NCBI GenBank assembly: GCA_017898095.1 | Contig: JAGKQJ010000018.1 | Location: 1 to 39,599 of the forward strand | Reading direction: 5' to 3' | DNA length: 39,599 nt | Origin: Bacillaceae bacterium Marseille-Q3522 | GTDB taxonomy: Bacteria; Bacillota; Bacilli; Bacillales; Cytobacillaceae | Part shown: piece after piece, positions 25,611 through 34,062 of the stretch | Layout of the letters: each line of letters begins with the position of its first letter | How positions within the stretch are numbered: the first letter of the stretch is position 1 | Translations under genes and position numbers: made by a program | Notes under the pieces: generated by a model | Seen by the model: only the letters and a program-made list of their open reading frames with translations | What the model was told of the DNA's origin: nothing | Databases searched by the model: none

Positions 25611-26384
25611 ATGAAGCTAGTTTTAATAAAATGCGGCGGGAGTGTTTTAGAAAAATTACAGGATGAATTTTTCGCAAGTATCCACTCTTTGCAGCAGCAA
25701 GGATATCAGTGCATTTTTGTTCACGGCGGCGGTCCGAATATTACAAAGGCACTTGAAGCATATAACGTGCAATCAGAATTTGTAAATGGATTGCGGAAAA
25801 CAACCGCTGATACGTTTCATGTCGTCGAATCTGTCTTATCAGGACAAACGAATCGCAAGCTTGTCAGCCAGCTGACAAAGCACGGTTTCCAGGCAATCGG
25901 CATCAATGGCAGTGATGCAAATCTTTTGCAGGCTGATTTTATTAATAAAGAAGAGCTTGGTTATGTTGGCGAAATTACAAATGTTGAACCAAAGATTATC
26001 AAACTTTTATTACATGAAGGCTATTTGCCGGTAGTTACACCGATTGCGGTAACGAAAAACGGCACGAAGTTGAATGTCAATGCCGATTATGCAGCCGCAG
26101 CCGTAGCACACGCCATGAATGTCGATGAATGTATTTTTGTCACAAACGTACAGGGCGTTCTCGTTAACGGAAAAACAGTTCCTGTTATCGGCAGGAAGCA
26201 AATAAACGATTATATTCGCGACGGGATTATTTACGGAGGCATGATCCCCAAACTCACATCGGCGCTGTCAATTTTGGAAAAAGGACTGCAATGTGTAACA
26301 ATCGTCTCCGGGAAAATGGCGATTTATGAAAACGGAAATTGGAACGGTACAAAAATAATGGAAAGAGAGAAGGTATTCATGTGA
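25611..26384 (+). CDS. argB: Acetylglutamate kinase
   Basis: ArgB phosphorylates N-acetylglutamate. The amino-acid kinase motifs are LIKCGGSVLEKL at the N-terminus (Lys and Gly-rich loop), VHGGGPNIT, and a C-terminal GMIPKLTSALSILEKG. The protein is 257 aa. It lacks the N-terminal helix of arginine-inhibited hexameric forms, so feedback inhibition by arginine is not expected; this is inference. argD starts within its last codons. Confidence 0.96.
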   Translation: MKLVLIKCGGSVLEKLQDEFFASIHSLQQQGYQCIFVHGGGPNITKALEAYNVQSEFVNGLRKTTADTFHVVESVLSGQTNRKLVSQLTKHGFQAIGINGSDANLLQADFINKEELGYVGEITNVEPKIIKLLLHEGYLPVVTPIAVTKNGTKLNVNADYAAAAVAHAMNVDECIFVTNVQGVLVNGKTVPVIGRKQINDYIRDGIIYGGMIPKLTSALSILEKGLQCVTIVSGKMAIYENGNWNGTKIMEREKVFM

Positions 26385-27538
26385 GCCACTTGTTTCCAAC
26401 ATACACAAAATGGGAAATAGAACCGGAATCTGCAAAAGGATGCTACCTATATGATAAAAAAGGGAAAAAATATCTTGATTTTACTTCGGGAATCGGGGTT
26501 TGCAATTTAGGACACCGTCCAGAAGTTGTTGAGAAGGCTGTCCAGGATCAATTACAAAAGTACTGGCACCTTTCCAATATGTATACCATTGAGAAGCAGG
26601 AAGAATGCGCAGCACTATTGGCAAAAGCTGCAGGACTGGAATATGTCTTTTTTGCCAACAGCGGGGCGGAAGCAAATGAAGGAGCAATCAAACTCGCGCG
26701 GAAAGCAACGGGAAGAAATAAAATAATTACGTTTTATCATTCTTTTCATGGCCGGACATTTGCAACGATGGCGGCAACCGCTCAAGATAAAATAAAAACC
26801 GGCTTTGGGCAGATGCTTGAAAAATTTGTCTATGTCCCTTTTAACGATATCACTGCCTTAAAAGCAGCATTAGATGAGGAAACCGCTGCTGTTATGCTGG
26901 AGATTGTCCAGGGAGAAGGCGGTATCCATGTCGCAGATGGGCAATTTTTAAGCGAGCTGGAACAATTATGTCATAAAAACGGTTCTCTTCTCATTATTGA
27001 TGAAATTCAAACAGGACTGGCACGAACCGGAAAAGCTTTTTCTTATCAGCATTTTAACCTGACACCGGATATTGTAACAGCGGCGAAAGCACTGGCAAAC
27101 GGTTTTCCATTAGGTGCCGTCATTGGCAGTAAAAAATTAAAGGACGTCTTCGGTCCGGGCAGCCACGGCTCTACTTTTGGCGGAAATCCGGTTTCTGTAG
27201 CAGCAGCCGTTGCAACCTTGCAAACACTTTTTACTGCATCTTTTTTAAGCAATGTAAAGGAAACCAGTGCATATTTAGCGGCAAAATTGGAGGAAATAGT
27301 AGCACCGCTTTCTGCAGTTGTGGAAATAAGAGGATTGGGTATGATGATCGGTATTGAATTAACAACCAGTGTGACACCTATTTTACAGGAGCTTCGCGGA
27401 AAAGGATTTATCGCTCTTCCTGCCGGGGAAAAAGTACTTCGTCTTCTTCCGCCGTTAATTGTAACGAAGGCCGAAATAGATCAGGCTGTGGCCTTTATAG
27501 CAGAGGGACTGGCAAGCTATTCGATGTCCGCAGTCTAA
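26381..27538 (+). CDS. argD: Acetylornithine aminotransferase
   Basis: This PLP enzyme makes N-acetylornithine. The class III aminotransferase signature is LLIIDEIQTGLARTGKAF, and the PLP lysine lies in TAAKALANGFPLGA. The length is 385 aa. I chose GTG 26381, which overlaps the argB stop (ATGTGA), because the family starts just before LFPTYTKWEIEPESAKG; GAGAAGG lies upstream. The upstream ATG at 26339 would extend far into argB. Confidence 0.95.
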   Translation: MSHLFPTYTKWEIEPESAKGCYLYDKKGKKYLDFTSGIGVCNLGHRPEVVEKAVQDQLQKYWHLSNMYTIEKQEECAALLAKAAGLEYVFFANSGAEANEGAIKLARKATGRNKIITFYHSFHGRTFATMAATAQDKIKTGFGQMLEKFVYVPFNDITALKAALDEETAAVMLEIVQGEGGIHVADGQFLSELEQLCHKNGSLLIIDEIQTGLARTGKAFSYQHFNLTPDIVTAAKALANGFPLGAVIGSKKLKDVFGPGSHGSTFGGNPVSVAAAVATLQTLFTASFLSNVKETSAYLAAKLEEIVAPLSAVVEIRGLGMMIGIELTTSVTPILQELRGKGFIALPAGEKVLRLLPPLIVTKAEIDQAVAFIAEGLASYSMSAV

Positions 27539-27644
27539 AAAAATAGTGGCAGTTTGCCATAATTATTTTCAGTTGTTCATAATATTTATTGAACCGAAGA
27601 GGATGGTCATTTTTTTAAATGGCAAAATAAGCAAATGATTATGC

Positions 27645-27690
27645 ATATATTTGAATAAATATTAATATTCAATAATAAATATACAATACC
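27645..27690. promoter_or_regulatory. Internal ARG box upstream of carA
   Basis: TGAATA (27652-27657) and TATTCA (27666-27671) form an inverted repeat around 8 A/T bases, a good ARG box, with more AT-rich half-sites after it. This 169-bp gap splits argCJBD from carAB-argF and may hold a second arginine-regulated promoter. A small TGGCA/TGCCA hairpin follows argD at 27547-27559. Confidence 0.65.
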
Positions 27691-27707
27691 TAATCGAGGT
27701 GCAACAA

Positions 27708-28784
27708 ATGAAGGGATATATACATGTTAGCAGCGGGGAATGCTTTTCCGGTAAATGGATCATCCCGCCGGCCGCAAAAAAAGTGGAGGGGGAAATCGTA
27801 TTTTTCACAGGAATGACAGGCTATCAGGAAGTGTTAACGGATCCTTCCTATAAAGACCAGATCATCGTGTTTACGTACCCGTTAATTGGCAATTATGGGA
27901 TTAATGCAGTTGATTTTGAAAGCAAAAAACCGCATGTGGCAGGAGTGGTTGTGTATCAGGCTAATCAGTCAACTTACCATTATCAGGCAGAGCATTCATT
28001 TGTTGATTATTTAAAAAAATGGAACATACCTTTAATCGCACATGTGGATACCCGGGCGATTGTCAAAAAAATCCGTAAGGAAGGAACGATGCCTGCATTA
28101 TTATCCACATCTGCAGGTAAAGAAAGTTTTCAAGTGGAGGAATCCGGCAAAGTGGCAGGTGTTTCAAGCACGCAGATTGAGGTTTATGGAAACGGAAATC
28201 CGCATATCGTCTTATTCGACTATGGCAAAAAAATGTCAATCTTGCGTTCGTTATTGGCAGAAAATTGTAAAGTCACTGTCGTCCCATATCATACAAGTTT
28301 TCAAACGATACAAAAATTAAATCCCGATGGCGTGCTGTTATCAAACGGACCCGGCGATCCAATGGAATTAAAGCCATATTTGCATGATTTGCAAAAAACA
28401 ATCACAAGTTACCCGACACTAGGGATTTGCCTCGGACACCAATTAGTTGCCCTAGCTTTAGGAGGGAAAACGGAAAAATTGACGTTTGGCCATCGTGGCG
28501 CCAATCATCCGGTGATGGATTTACAGAAAGGAAAAGTTTTTATGTCATCACAGAATCACAGCTATGTTGTTGCCGAAAAAGCATTAAAAGGAACAGGGCT
28601 GAAGGCAAGTTTTTACAATCTTCATGATAAATCCATTGAAGGACTGGTTCATGAAAAATACCCGATTATTACGGTACAATTTCATCCCGAAGCACATCCG
28701 GGACCTGCGGAAGGACATTATATTTTTGATGAATTTCTTGATCTTGTAAAACAAAGCAAAGAAAGAAGTGTCGCCTATGCCTAA
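27708..28784 (+). CDS. carA: Carbamoyl-phosphate synthase small subunit, arginine-specific
   Basis: The small subunit strips ammonia from glutamine for the large subunit. The class I amidotransferase triad is visible: Cys in LGICLGHQLVALA, and His/Glu in QFHPEAHPGP. The family N-terminus FFTGMTGYQEVLTDPSY is intact. ATG 27708 gives 358 aa, with GAGGTG 6 bases upstream. It overlaps carB by 8 bases. Location in the arg operon marks it as the arginine-specific copy; a pyrimidine one is expected elsewhere. Confidence 0.94.
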   Translation: MKGYIHVSSGECFSGKWIIPPAAKKVEGEIVFFTGMTGYQEVLTDPSYKDQIIVFTYPLIGNYGINAVDFESKKPHVAGVVVYQANQSTYHYQAEHSFVDYLKKWNIPLIAHVDTRAIVKKIRKEGTMPALLSTSAGKESFQVEESGKVAGVSSTQIEVYGNGNPHIVLFDYGKKMSILRSLLAENCKVTVVPYHTSFQTIQKLNPDGVLLSNGPGDPMELKPYLHDLQKTITSYPTLGICLGHQLVALALGGKTEKLTFGHRGANHPVMDLQKGKVFMSSQNHSYVVAEKALKGTGLKASFYNLHDKSIEGLVHEKYPIITVQFHPEAHPGPAEGHYIFDEFLDLVKQSKERSVAYA

Positions 28785-31700
28785 AGATACGAGTGTACAA
28801 TCGATCTTAGTAATTGGTTCCGGTCCAATTGTAATCGGGCAGGCGGCAGAATTTGATTATGCCGGCACACAGGCTTGCATGGCATTAAAAGAAGAAGGCT
28901 ACAAAGTTATTTTAGTAAATAATAATCCGGCAACGATTATGACGGATGAAGCATTCGCCGATGCGATTTATTTTGAGCCGTTAACAGCGGATGTGCTGGA
29001 GATGATTATTAAAAAGGAAAAACCAGACGGTCTTCTCGCATCATTAGGCGGGCAAACCGGTTTAAACCTTGCTTTTGCGTTAAGTGAAAAAGGTATTTTA
29101 CAAAAATACAACGTGAAGCTGCTCGGTTCCACCATTGAATCGATCAAAAAAGGGGAAGACCGTGAGGCGTTTCGGGAATTAATGCATCAGCTCTCAGAAC
29201 CTGTCCCGGAAAGTGAGATCGTTCATACCGTGGAAGAGGCACTCGATTTTTCAGAAAAAATCGGCTTTCCGATTATTATCCGCCCTGCTTATACACTGGG
29301 AGGAACCGGCGGCGGAATTGCAGGCAACCGTGAGGAGCTAAAGAAGCTTTGTGCAGGCGGATTAAAAGAGAGTGCCATCGGGCAATGCTTAGTCGAAAGA
29401 TCGATCGCCGGCTTTAAAGAAATTGAATATGAAGTGATGCGCGACCGCAATAATACATGCATTACGATTTGTAATATGGAGAATATTGACCCTGTAGGAA
29501 TTCACACCGGCGATTCGATTGTAGTGGCCCCGTCGCAGACGCTTACAGATGAAGAATATCAAATGCTGCGCTCGGCTTCGATTAAAATCATTTCCGCACT
29601 GGGAATTGTCGGCGGCTGTAATATTCAATTTGCGTTAGATCCAAATAGCAAGAAATATTATTTAATTGAAGTAAATCCACGTGTCAGCCGTTCATCAGCC
29701 TTAGCGTCAAAAGCAACCGGCTACCCGATCGCCCGCATGGCGGCGAAGCTTTCCGTCGGTTATTTATTGAATGAGTTGATCAATCCCGTTACCGGTGACA
29801 CATTTGCCAGCTTTGAACCTGCGCTTGATTATGTTGTTGTCAAAATTCCCAAATGGCCGTTCAATAAATTTCCTTCGATTAACCGCAAGCTCGGCACACA
29901 GATGAAGGCAACGGGAGAAGTAATGGCGATCGACCGCAATATAGAAAGGGCGCTGTTAAAAGCAATTCATTCATTGGAAATAAAAACAGCCGACTTAAAA
30001 CTGCCAAAGCTGGCTCATATGCCGGACAGCCAATTAGAGGAAGCACTGTTACAACAAACGGATGAACGGCTGTTTATTATTTTCGAATTATTAAGAAGAG
30101 GAACAGATCCGCTGGCAATTCATGAAAAAACAAAAATCGACTTATTTTTCCTGCAAAGCTTTTACGGGCTTATCCAGCTGGAAAAGGCGATTGCCAAGAC
30201 ATCTTTTGCGGAAGTGGATCGTGAATCGCTGCAGGAATGGAAAGAAAAAGGCTTCAGCGACGCTTATCTGGCCAGCGAATGGAACGTCAGTGAAAAAGAC
30301 ATACGAAAGAAGCGCAAGGCTTTTGCGATTGTCCCTTCCTACAAAATGGTCGATACCTGTGCGGCAGAATTCAATGCAACGTCTAATTATTATTATTCAA
30401 GCTACTATGGGGAAACAGAGCAAATTGCAAGCAAGAAACGAAAAGTGCTGATTATCGGCAGCGGGCCGATTCGTATTGGACAGGGGATTGAATTTGATTA
30501 CTGTTCCGTACACGGCGTTTTTGCCTTAAAGAAGGAAAACGTGGAAACTATTTTAATTAATAATAATCCGGAAACAGTCAGCACCGACTTTGCGACAGCA
30601 GATAAGCTTTATTTTGAACCATTGCTTACAGAAACGGTGCTTGATGTAATGGAAGCGGAACAGGTAACTGATGTTATCGTACAGGTAGGCGGACAAACGG
30701 CACTAAATTTAGCAAAACAGCTTGAAGAATATGGCGTGACAATCCTGGGAACGGACTCAAAAACGATTGATTATTTAGAAGACCGGGACTTATTTTATCA
30801 ATTATTAGATGACTTAGAAATCCCGCATATTGATGGAGATATCGTTTATAATGAAGCACAAATTTATGCTGCGGCAAAGCATTTGCAGTTTCCGCTGTTA
30901 ATCCGGCCATCCTATGTCATTGGCGGTCTCGGTATGGAACGGATCAACAATGAGGTCGAACTAAAGGCTTATCTGGAAAAAGGTAACATTCCTTATCCGA
31001 TTCTCGTAGACCGTTTTTTAGTGGCAAAGGAAGCAGAACTTGATTTAGTTGCCGACGGGAAAAATGCCTGCATTCCGGTCATCATGGAGCACATTGAAAA
31101 AACCGGCGTTCATTCCGGCGACAGCATGTCGATGCTCCCGGCACAAACTTTGAGCAAAACAGCAGAAGCAAAAATGCTTTCCTATGCAAAAAAAGTCGTT
31201 GCAAAATTACATTATAAAGGATTAATGAATATTCAATATATCGTTGATGAAGACGATGTTTATTTGTTGGAAGTCAATCCGCGGGCAAGCAGAACGGTGC
31301 CGATTGTCAGCAAGGTAACGGGAGTACCGCTTGTGCAGATGGCTACAAAAATTTTGCTAAGCGGAGAGCCGCTTTCGAAAAATGAAATCATCGACAGCAA
31401 GCCGTTTCCATATGTATGCGTCAAGTATCCGGTTTTCTCCAATTACGCTCTGAAGGGCCTGGATTTAAAAGTAAGTGCGGAAATGCGCTCAACCGGAGAG
31501 GGAATCGCCTTAGCGGAAACCTTGGAAGAAGCATTGGCAAAAGTATTTCATAAGCAGCTCCGAAAAAACAGGTCGCTTTCCGTGATTGTCAATCATTCGC
31601 AGGAAACTTTTGAGTCTCCGGCGGAAGATATTCAATTTCGTAACGAAGCAGCGGATTTTAGTTCTCCCGAAGTGATTGCGTATTTTAATCCGAATGACAG

Positions 31701-31869
31701 TGAAAAAGACAGGGGCTTAAGGGAATTGGCGATTCGCAACCGCCTACCTGTTTTTACAGAAAAAGAAAGTGTAGAAGCCTTTTTAACGGCATTGCAAAAA
31801 CAACTGTTTACTGTCCATTCGATCAATGAATGGCATAAACAAAATAATAAGGATGTGAGTATTGTATGA
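28777..31869 (+). CDS. carB: Carbamoyl-phosphate synthase large subunit, arginine-specific
   Basis: The large subunit joins bicarbonate, ammonia and two ATP to form carbamoyl phosphate. Two tandem ATP-grasp halves are evident, each opening with GSGPI.IGQ..EFDY (near residues 12 and 560) and each with an E.NPR.SRS/SRT motif. At 1030 aa it is about 40 shorter than pyrimidine-type enzymes. Its C-terminal allosteric domain is short and poorly conserved (VIAYFNPNDSEKDRGLREL...), as in B. subtilis CarB, which fits control by transcription rather than UMP. ATG 28777 is preferred; GTG 28768 would add three residues. Confidence 0.94.
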   Translation: MPKDTSVQSILVIGSGPIVIGQAAEFDYAGTQACMALKEEGYKVILVNNNPATIMTDEAFADAIYFEPLTADVLEMIIKKEKPDGLLASLGGQTGLNLAFALSEKGILQKYNVKLLGSTIESIKKGEDREAFRELMHQLSEPVPESEIVHTVEEALDFSEKIGFPIIIRPAYTLGGTGGGIAGNREELKKLCAGGLKESAIGQCLVERSIAGFKEIEYEVMRDRNNTCITICNMENIDPVGIHTGDSIVVAPSQTLTDEEYQMLRSASIKIISALGIVGGCNIQFALDPNSKKYYLIEVNPRVSRSSALASKATGYPIARMAAKLSVGYLLNELINPVTGDTFASFEPALDYVVVKIPKWPFNKFPSINRKLGTQMKATGEVMAIDRNIERALLKAIHSLEIKTADLKLPKLAHMPDSQLEEALLQQTDERLFIIFELLRRGTDPLAIHEKTKIDLFFLQSFYGLIQLEKAIAKTSFAEVDRESLQEWKEKGFSDAYLASEWNVSEKDIRKKRKAFAIVPSYKMVDTCAAEFNATSNYYYSSYYGETEQIASKKRKVLIIGSGPIRIGQGIEFDYCSVHGVFALKKENVETILINNNPETVSTDFATADKLYFEPLLTETVLDVMEAEQVTDVIVQVGGQTALNLAKQLEEYGVTILGTDSKTIDYLEDRDLFYQLLDDLEIPHIDGDIVYNEAQIYAAAKHLQFPLLIRPSYVIGGLGMERINNEVELKAYLEKGNIPYPILVDRFLVAKEAELDLVADGKNACIPVIMEHIEKTGVHSGDSMSMLPAQTLSKTAEAKMLSYAKKVVAKLHYKGLMNIQYIVDEDDVYLLEVNPRASRTVPIVSKVTGVPLVQMATKILLSGEPLSKNEIIDSKPFPYVCVKYPVFSNYALKGLDLKVSAEMRSTGEGIALAETLEEALAKVFHKQLRKNRSLSVIVNHSQETFESPAEDIQFRNEAADFSSPEVIAYFNPNDSEKDRGLRELAIRNRLPVFTEKESVEAFLTALQKQLFTVHSINEWHKQNNKDVSIV

Positions 31870-32816
31870 CATTAACTGGGGAAATAGAAAGTTTAAAAGG
31901 CAAAGATTTTTTAACATTAGCTGACTGGTCGCAAGCGACAATTCTCGATTTATTGGCAAAAGCGGCAAAAGGCAAGGCAGCTCATTTAGCAGGGGAAGTG
32001 TATACGCCTTTAAAAGGAAAAATTCTCGGGATGATTTTCGAAAAATCGTCCACAAGAACACGTGTCTCCTTTGAAGCAGGTATGCTCCAGCTCGGCGGAC
32101 ATGCACTCTATTTAAATAAAAATGATCTGCAATTAGGCAGAGGCGAGACCGTTGCCGACACAGCACAAATTCTTTCCCAATACGTGGACGCGATTATGAT
32201 TCGTACGTTTGAACATGCGAAGATTGAAGAACTTGCCAAATACGCCACCATTCCAGTCATTAACGGACTGACTGATTCCTTCCACCCATGTCAGGCACTC
32301 GCAGATCTGTTAACGATCCAGGAAGTAAAAGGCGGTTTCAAGGGACTTAAACTTGCCTATATCGGCGACGGCAATAATATGGCGCATTCCTTACTAATTG
32401 CCGCAACAAAAGTCGGTATGGATATTGCCATTGCGGTAGCACCGGGATATGAGCCGGATGCAGAAGTCGTCAAGCTGGCGCAAAACTTTGCCGAAGCAAG
32501 CGGCTCAAGCGTTACAATAACAAATGATCCGGTTGCCACAATCAAAGATGCCGATGTGATTTATAGTGATGTGTGGACAAGTATGGGGCAGGAGTCCGAA
32601 AATAAAGTCCGCCTACAAGCATTCCACGAATACCAGGTTAATGAAGAACTCGTCCAATATGCAAACGACGATTATATATTCCTTCATTGCTTGCCGGCAC
32701 ACCGCGGGGAGGAAGTATCACCGGAAATTATTGACGGAGACCATTCTTATGTCTTCCAACAGGCCGGCAACCGACTCCACGCACAAAAAGCATTGCTGGT
32801 AGAAATACTCGGTTAG
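31866..32816 (+). CDS. argF: Ornithine carbamoyltransferase
   Basis: ArgF makes citrulline from ornithine and carbamoyl phosphate. The carbamoyl-phosphate loop is EKSSTRTRVSFE, and the ornithine-side motifs are DSFHPCQALADLLT and FLHCLPAHRGEEV. The length is 316 aa. ATG 31866 overlaps the carB stop (ATGA), so translation is coupled. It ends the operon; argG and argH are not in the window. Confidence 0.96.
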   Translation: MTLTGEIESLKGKDFLTLADWSQATILDLLAKAAKGKAAHLAGEVYTPLKGKILGMIFEKSSTRTRVSFEAGMLQLGGHALYLNKNDLQLGRGETVADTAQILSQYVDAIMIRTFEHAKIEELAKYATIPVINGLTDSFHPCQALADLLTIQEVKGGFKGLKLAYIGDGNNMAHSLLIAATKVGMDIAIAVAPGYEPDAEVVKLAQNFAEASGSSVTITNDPVATIKDADVIYSDVWTSMGQESENKVRLQAFHEYQVNEELVQYANDDYIFLHCLPAHRGEEVSPEIIDGDHSYVFQQAGNRLHAQKALLVEILG

Positions 32817-32823
32817 TAACTCG

Positions 32824-32861
32824 AAAATGGAAAGATGTCAATGGCATCTTTCCATTTTTTT
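32824..32861 (+). terminator. Terminator of the arginine operon
   Basis: AAAATGGAAAGATG pairs perfectly over 14 bp with CATCTTTCCATTTT around a 7-nt loop, ending in a T run. It begins 8 bp after argF. Confidence 0.93.
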
Positions 32862-32892
32862 AATATATATTTTTACATAAAATTCTTAATCA

Positions 32893-33351
32893 GGACAAAA
32901 GTTATAAAAATGAGGACATAAACTGGAGAAATGAGGACAAAGATTTATAAAAGGGACATAAAATAGAAAAAAGGGTACATAAGTTTCAAAAATGAGGACA
33001 AAAGTTATAAAAATGAGGACATAAACTGGAGAAATGAGGACAAAGATTTATGAAAGGGACATAAATTAGAAAAAAGGGTACATAAGTTTCAAAAATGAGG
33101 ACAAAAGTTATAAAAATGAGGACATAAACTGGAGAAATGGGGACAAAGATTTATAAAAGGGACATAAAATAGAAAAAAGGGTACATAAGTTTCAAAAATG
33201 AGGACATAAACTGGAGAAATGAGGACAAAGATTTATAAAAAGGACATAAAATAGAAAAAAGGGTACATAAGTTTCAAAAATCAGGACATAACTCAAAAAG
33301 AAGAGGACAAAAATCATAAAAATCAGGACATAAATCAGAAAATCGGGGACA
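32893..33351 (+). repeat. Phased GGACA tandem array, 103-bp higher-order unit
   Basis: Three full 103-bp units begin with GGACA at 32893, 32996 and 33099; a fourth lacks its first 21 bp. Each unit holds five subrepeats with GGACA (or GGTACA) at offsets 0, 21, 42, 61 and 81, so the motif recurs every 19-22 bp, about two helical turns, separated by A-rich runs. Three looser copies 21 bp apart close it (33305, 33326, 33347). About 23 motifs in total, all in one orientation. There is no open frame and no CRISPR-like spacer variation. The function is unknown. Confidence 0.88.
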
Positions 33352-33377
33352 AAAGAGATGATTCTTCAATATTTTAT

Positions 33378-33532
33378 CGCAGATTAAGGGGCAGTAATAC
33401 CCCCACCTCAAAAATAGAGGTGAAACCAATCATTTTAGGTGGGGGATAAACTGCCCCTAAAAGCCCGATTGGTTCAACTAACCATCAGTGGGGGATGAAA
33501 GAAAACCCCCACTGATGGAAGTTTCACTTTAT
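33378..33532 (+). mobile_element. TTTAT-flanked palindromic element, short form (155 bp), copy B
   Basis: It is identical by eye to copy A at 19544-19698: the start after TTTAT, both hairpins and the TTTCACTTTAT end. It sits between the GGACA array and yjzC, ending about 38 bp before the yjzC ribosome site, so it may have separated yjzC from its promoter. Confidence 0.88.
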
Positions 33533-33587
33533 GAAATACTTCTTAACGGGAATAATAAACACAAGCTAATGAAGGAGGAATAATATT

Positions 33588-33767
33588 ATGGGACAAAGCC
33601 GTCAATTCAAACCCGGACAAAAAGCACCGAACAATGGAATATATGTTGAAATCGGTGAGACAGGCAGTACAGTCAATGATCCGAAAAATATTAAACTGAA
33701 AGCGGGCGATCTTTTTCCGGAAACATCTAATCATAACCGCGTTTGGACATATGCGCGAAAACCATAG
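33588..33767 (+). CDS. yjzC: YjzC family small protein
   Basis: The 59-aa protein starts MGQSRQFKPGQKAPNNGIYV, continues with EIGETGSTV and ends NHNRVWTYARKP. This is clearly YjzC of B. subtilis, which also lies right after argF. A strong GAAGGAGG site precedes the ATG. Function is unknown. It is soluble, with no membrane segment or Cys. It is too short to be listed by many gene finders. Confidence 0.92.
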   Translation: MGQSRQFKPGQKAPNNGIYVEIGETGSTVNDPKNIKLKAGDLFPETSNHNRVWTYARKP

Positions 33768-33885
33768 TTAATATAATTATCACTGGGGTATTCGAAATAC
33801 AGAACGTTACAGTGCTGGCGAAGTCTAAAAAACGTTGCGTATTTAGCCGGTACACGTCCCCATTAAGGGTTAGATGTAAAAGATG

Positions 33886-33921
33886 AAACGTCATTTTCAA
33901 CTTGATGAAAATGACGTTTTT
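33886..33921 (+). terminator. Terminator after yjzC
   Basis: AAACGTCATTTTCA pairs with TGAAAATGACGTTT (14 bp) around 6 nt, followed by T. The stretch from 33768 to here holds nothing else I can name. Confidence 0.9.
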
Positions 33922-33997
33922 ACATGCACCTTTTCATTTATTCATTCGTATTAAAATTGGAACAGTCGAAAAATGCTCTGTTCCCTGAGTGTATTTC

Positions 33998-34025
33998 TTT
34001 ACATAAAGACAAAAAGCCTTATAAT
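33998..34025 (+). promoter_or_regulatory. SigA promoter of clpB
   Basis: TTTACA (33998-34003) and TATAAT (34020-34025) are spaced 16 bp, about 10 bp ahead of the CtsR operator. Confidence 0.75.
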
Positions 34026-34034
34026 AAAAATAAA

Positions 34035-34051
34035 GGTCAAAAAAGGTCAAA
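34035..34051. promoter_or_regulatory. CtsR operator of clpB
   Basis: GGTCAAAAAAGGTCAAA is an exact match to the CtsR direct repeat (GGTCAAA-N3-GGTCAAA). It sits at the predicted transcript start, so CtsR would block clpB until heat or protein damage. Confidence 0.95.
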
Positions 34052-34062
34052 GGGTGATCGTA

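Noticed and set aside
31700-31869. Truncation of carB
   Set aside because: The shorter C-terminus is normal for arginine-specific CarB of Bacillus (about 1030 aa).
32893-33351. CRISPR array
   Set aside because: Repeats recur without unique spacers; the repeating block itself is 103 bp with subrepeats, and there are no cas genes.
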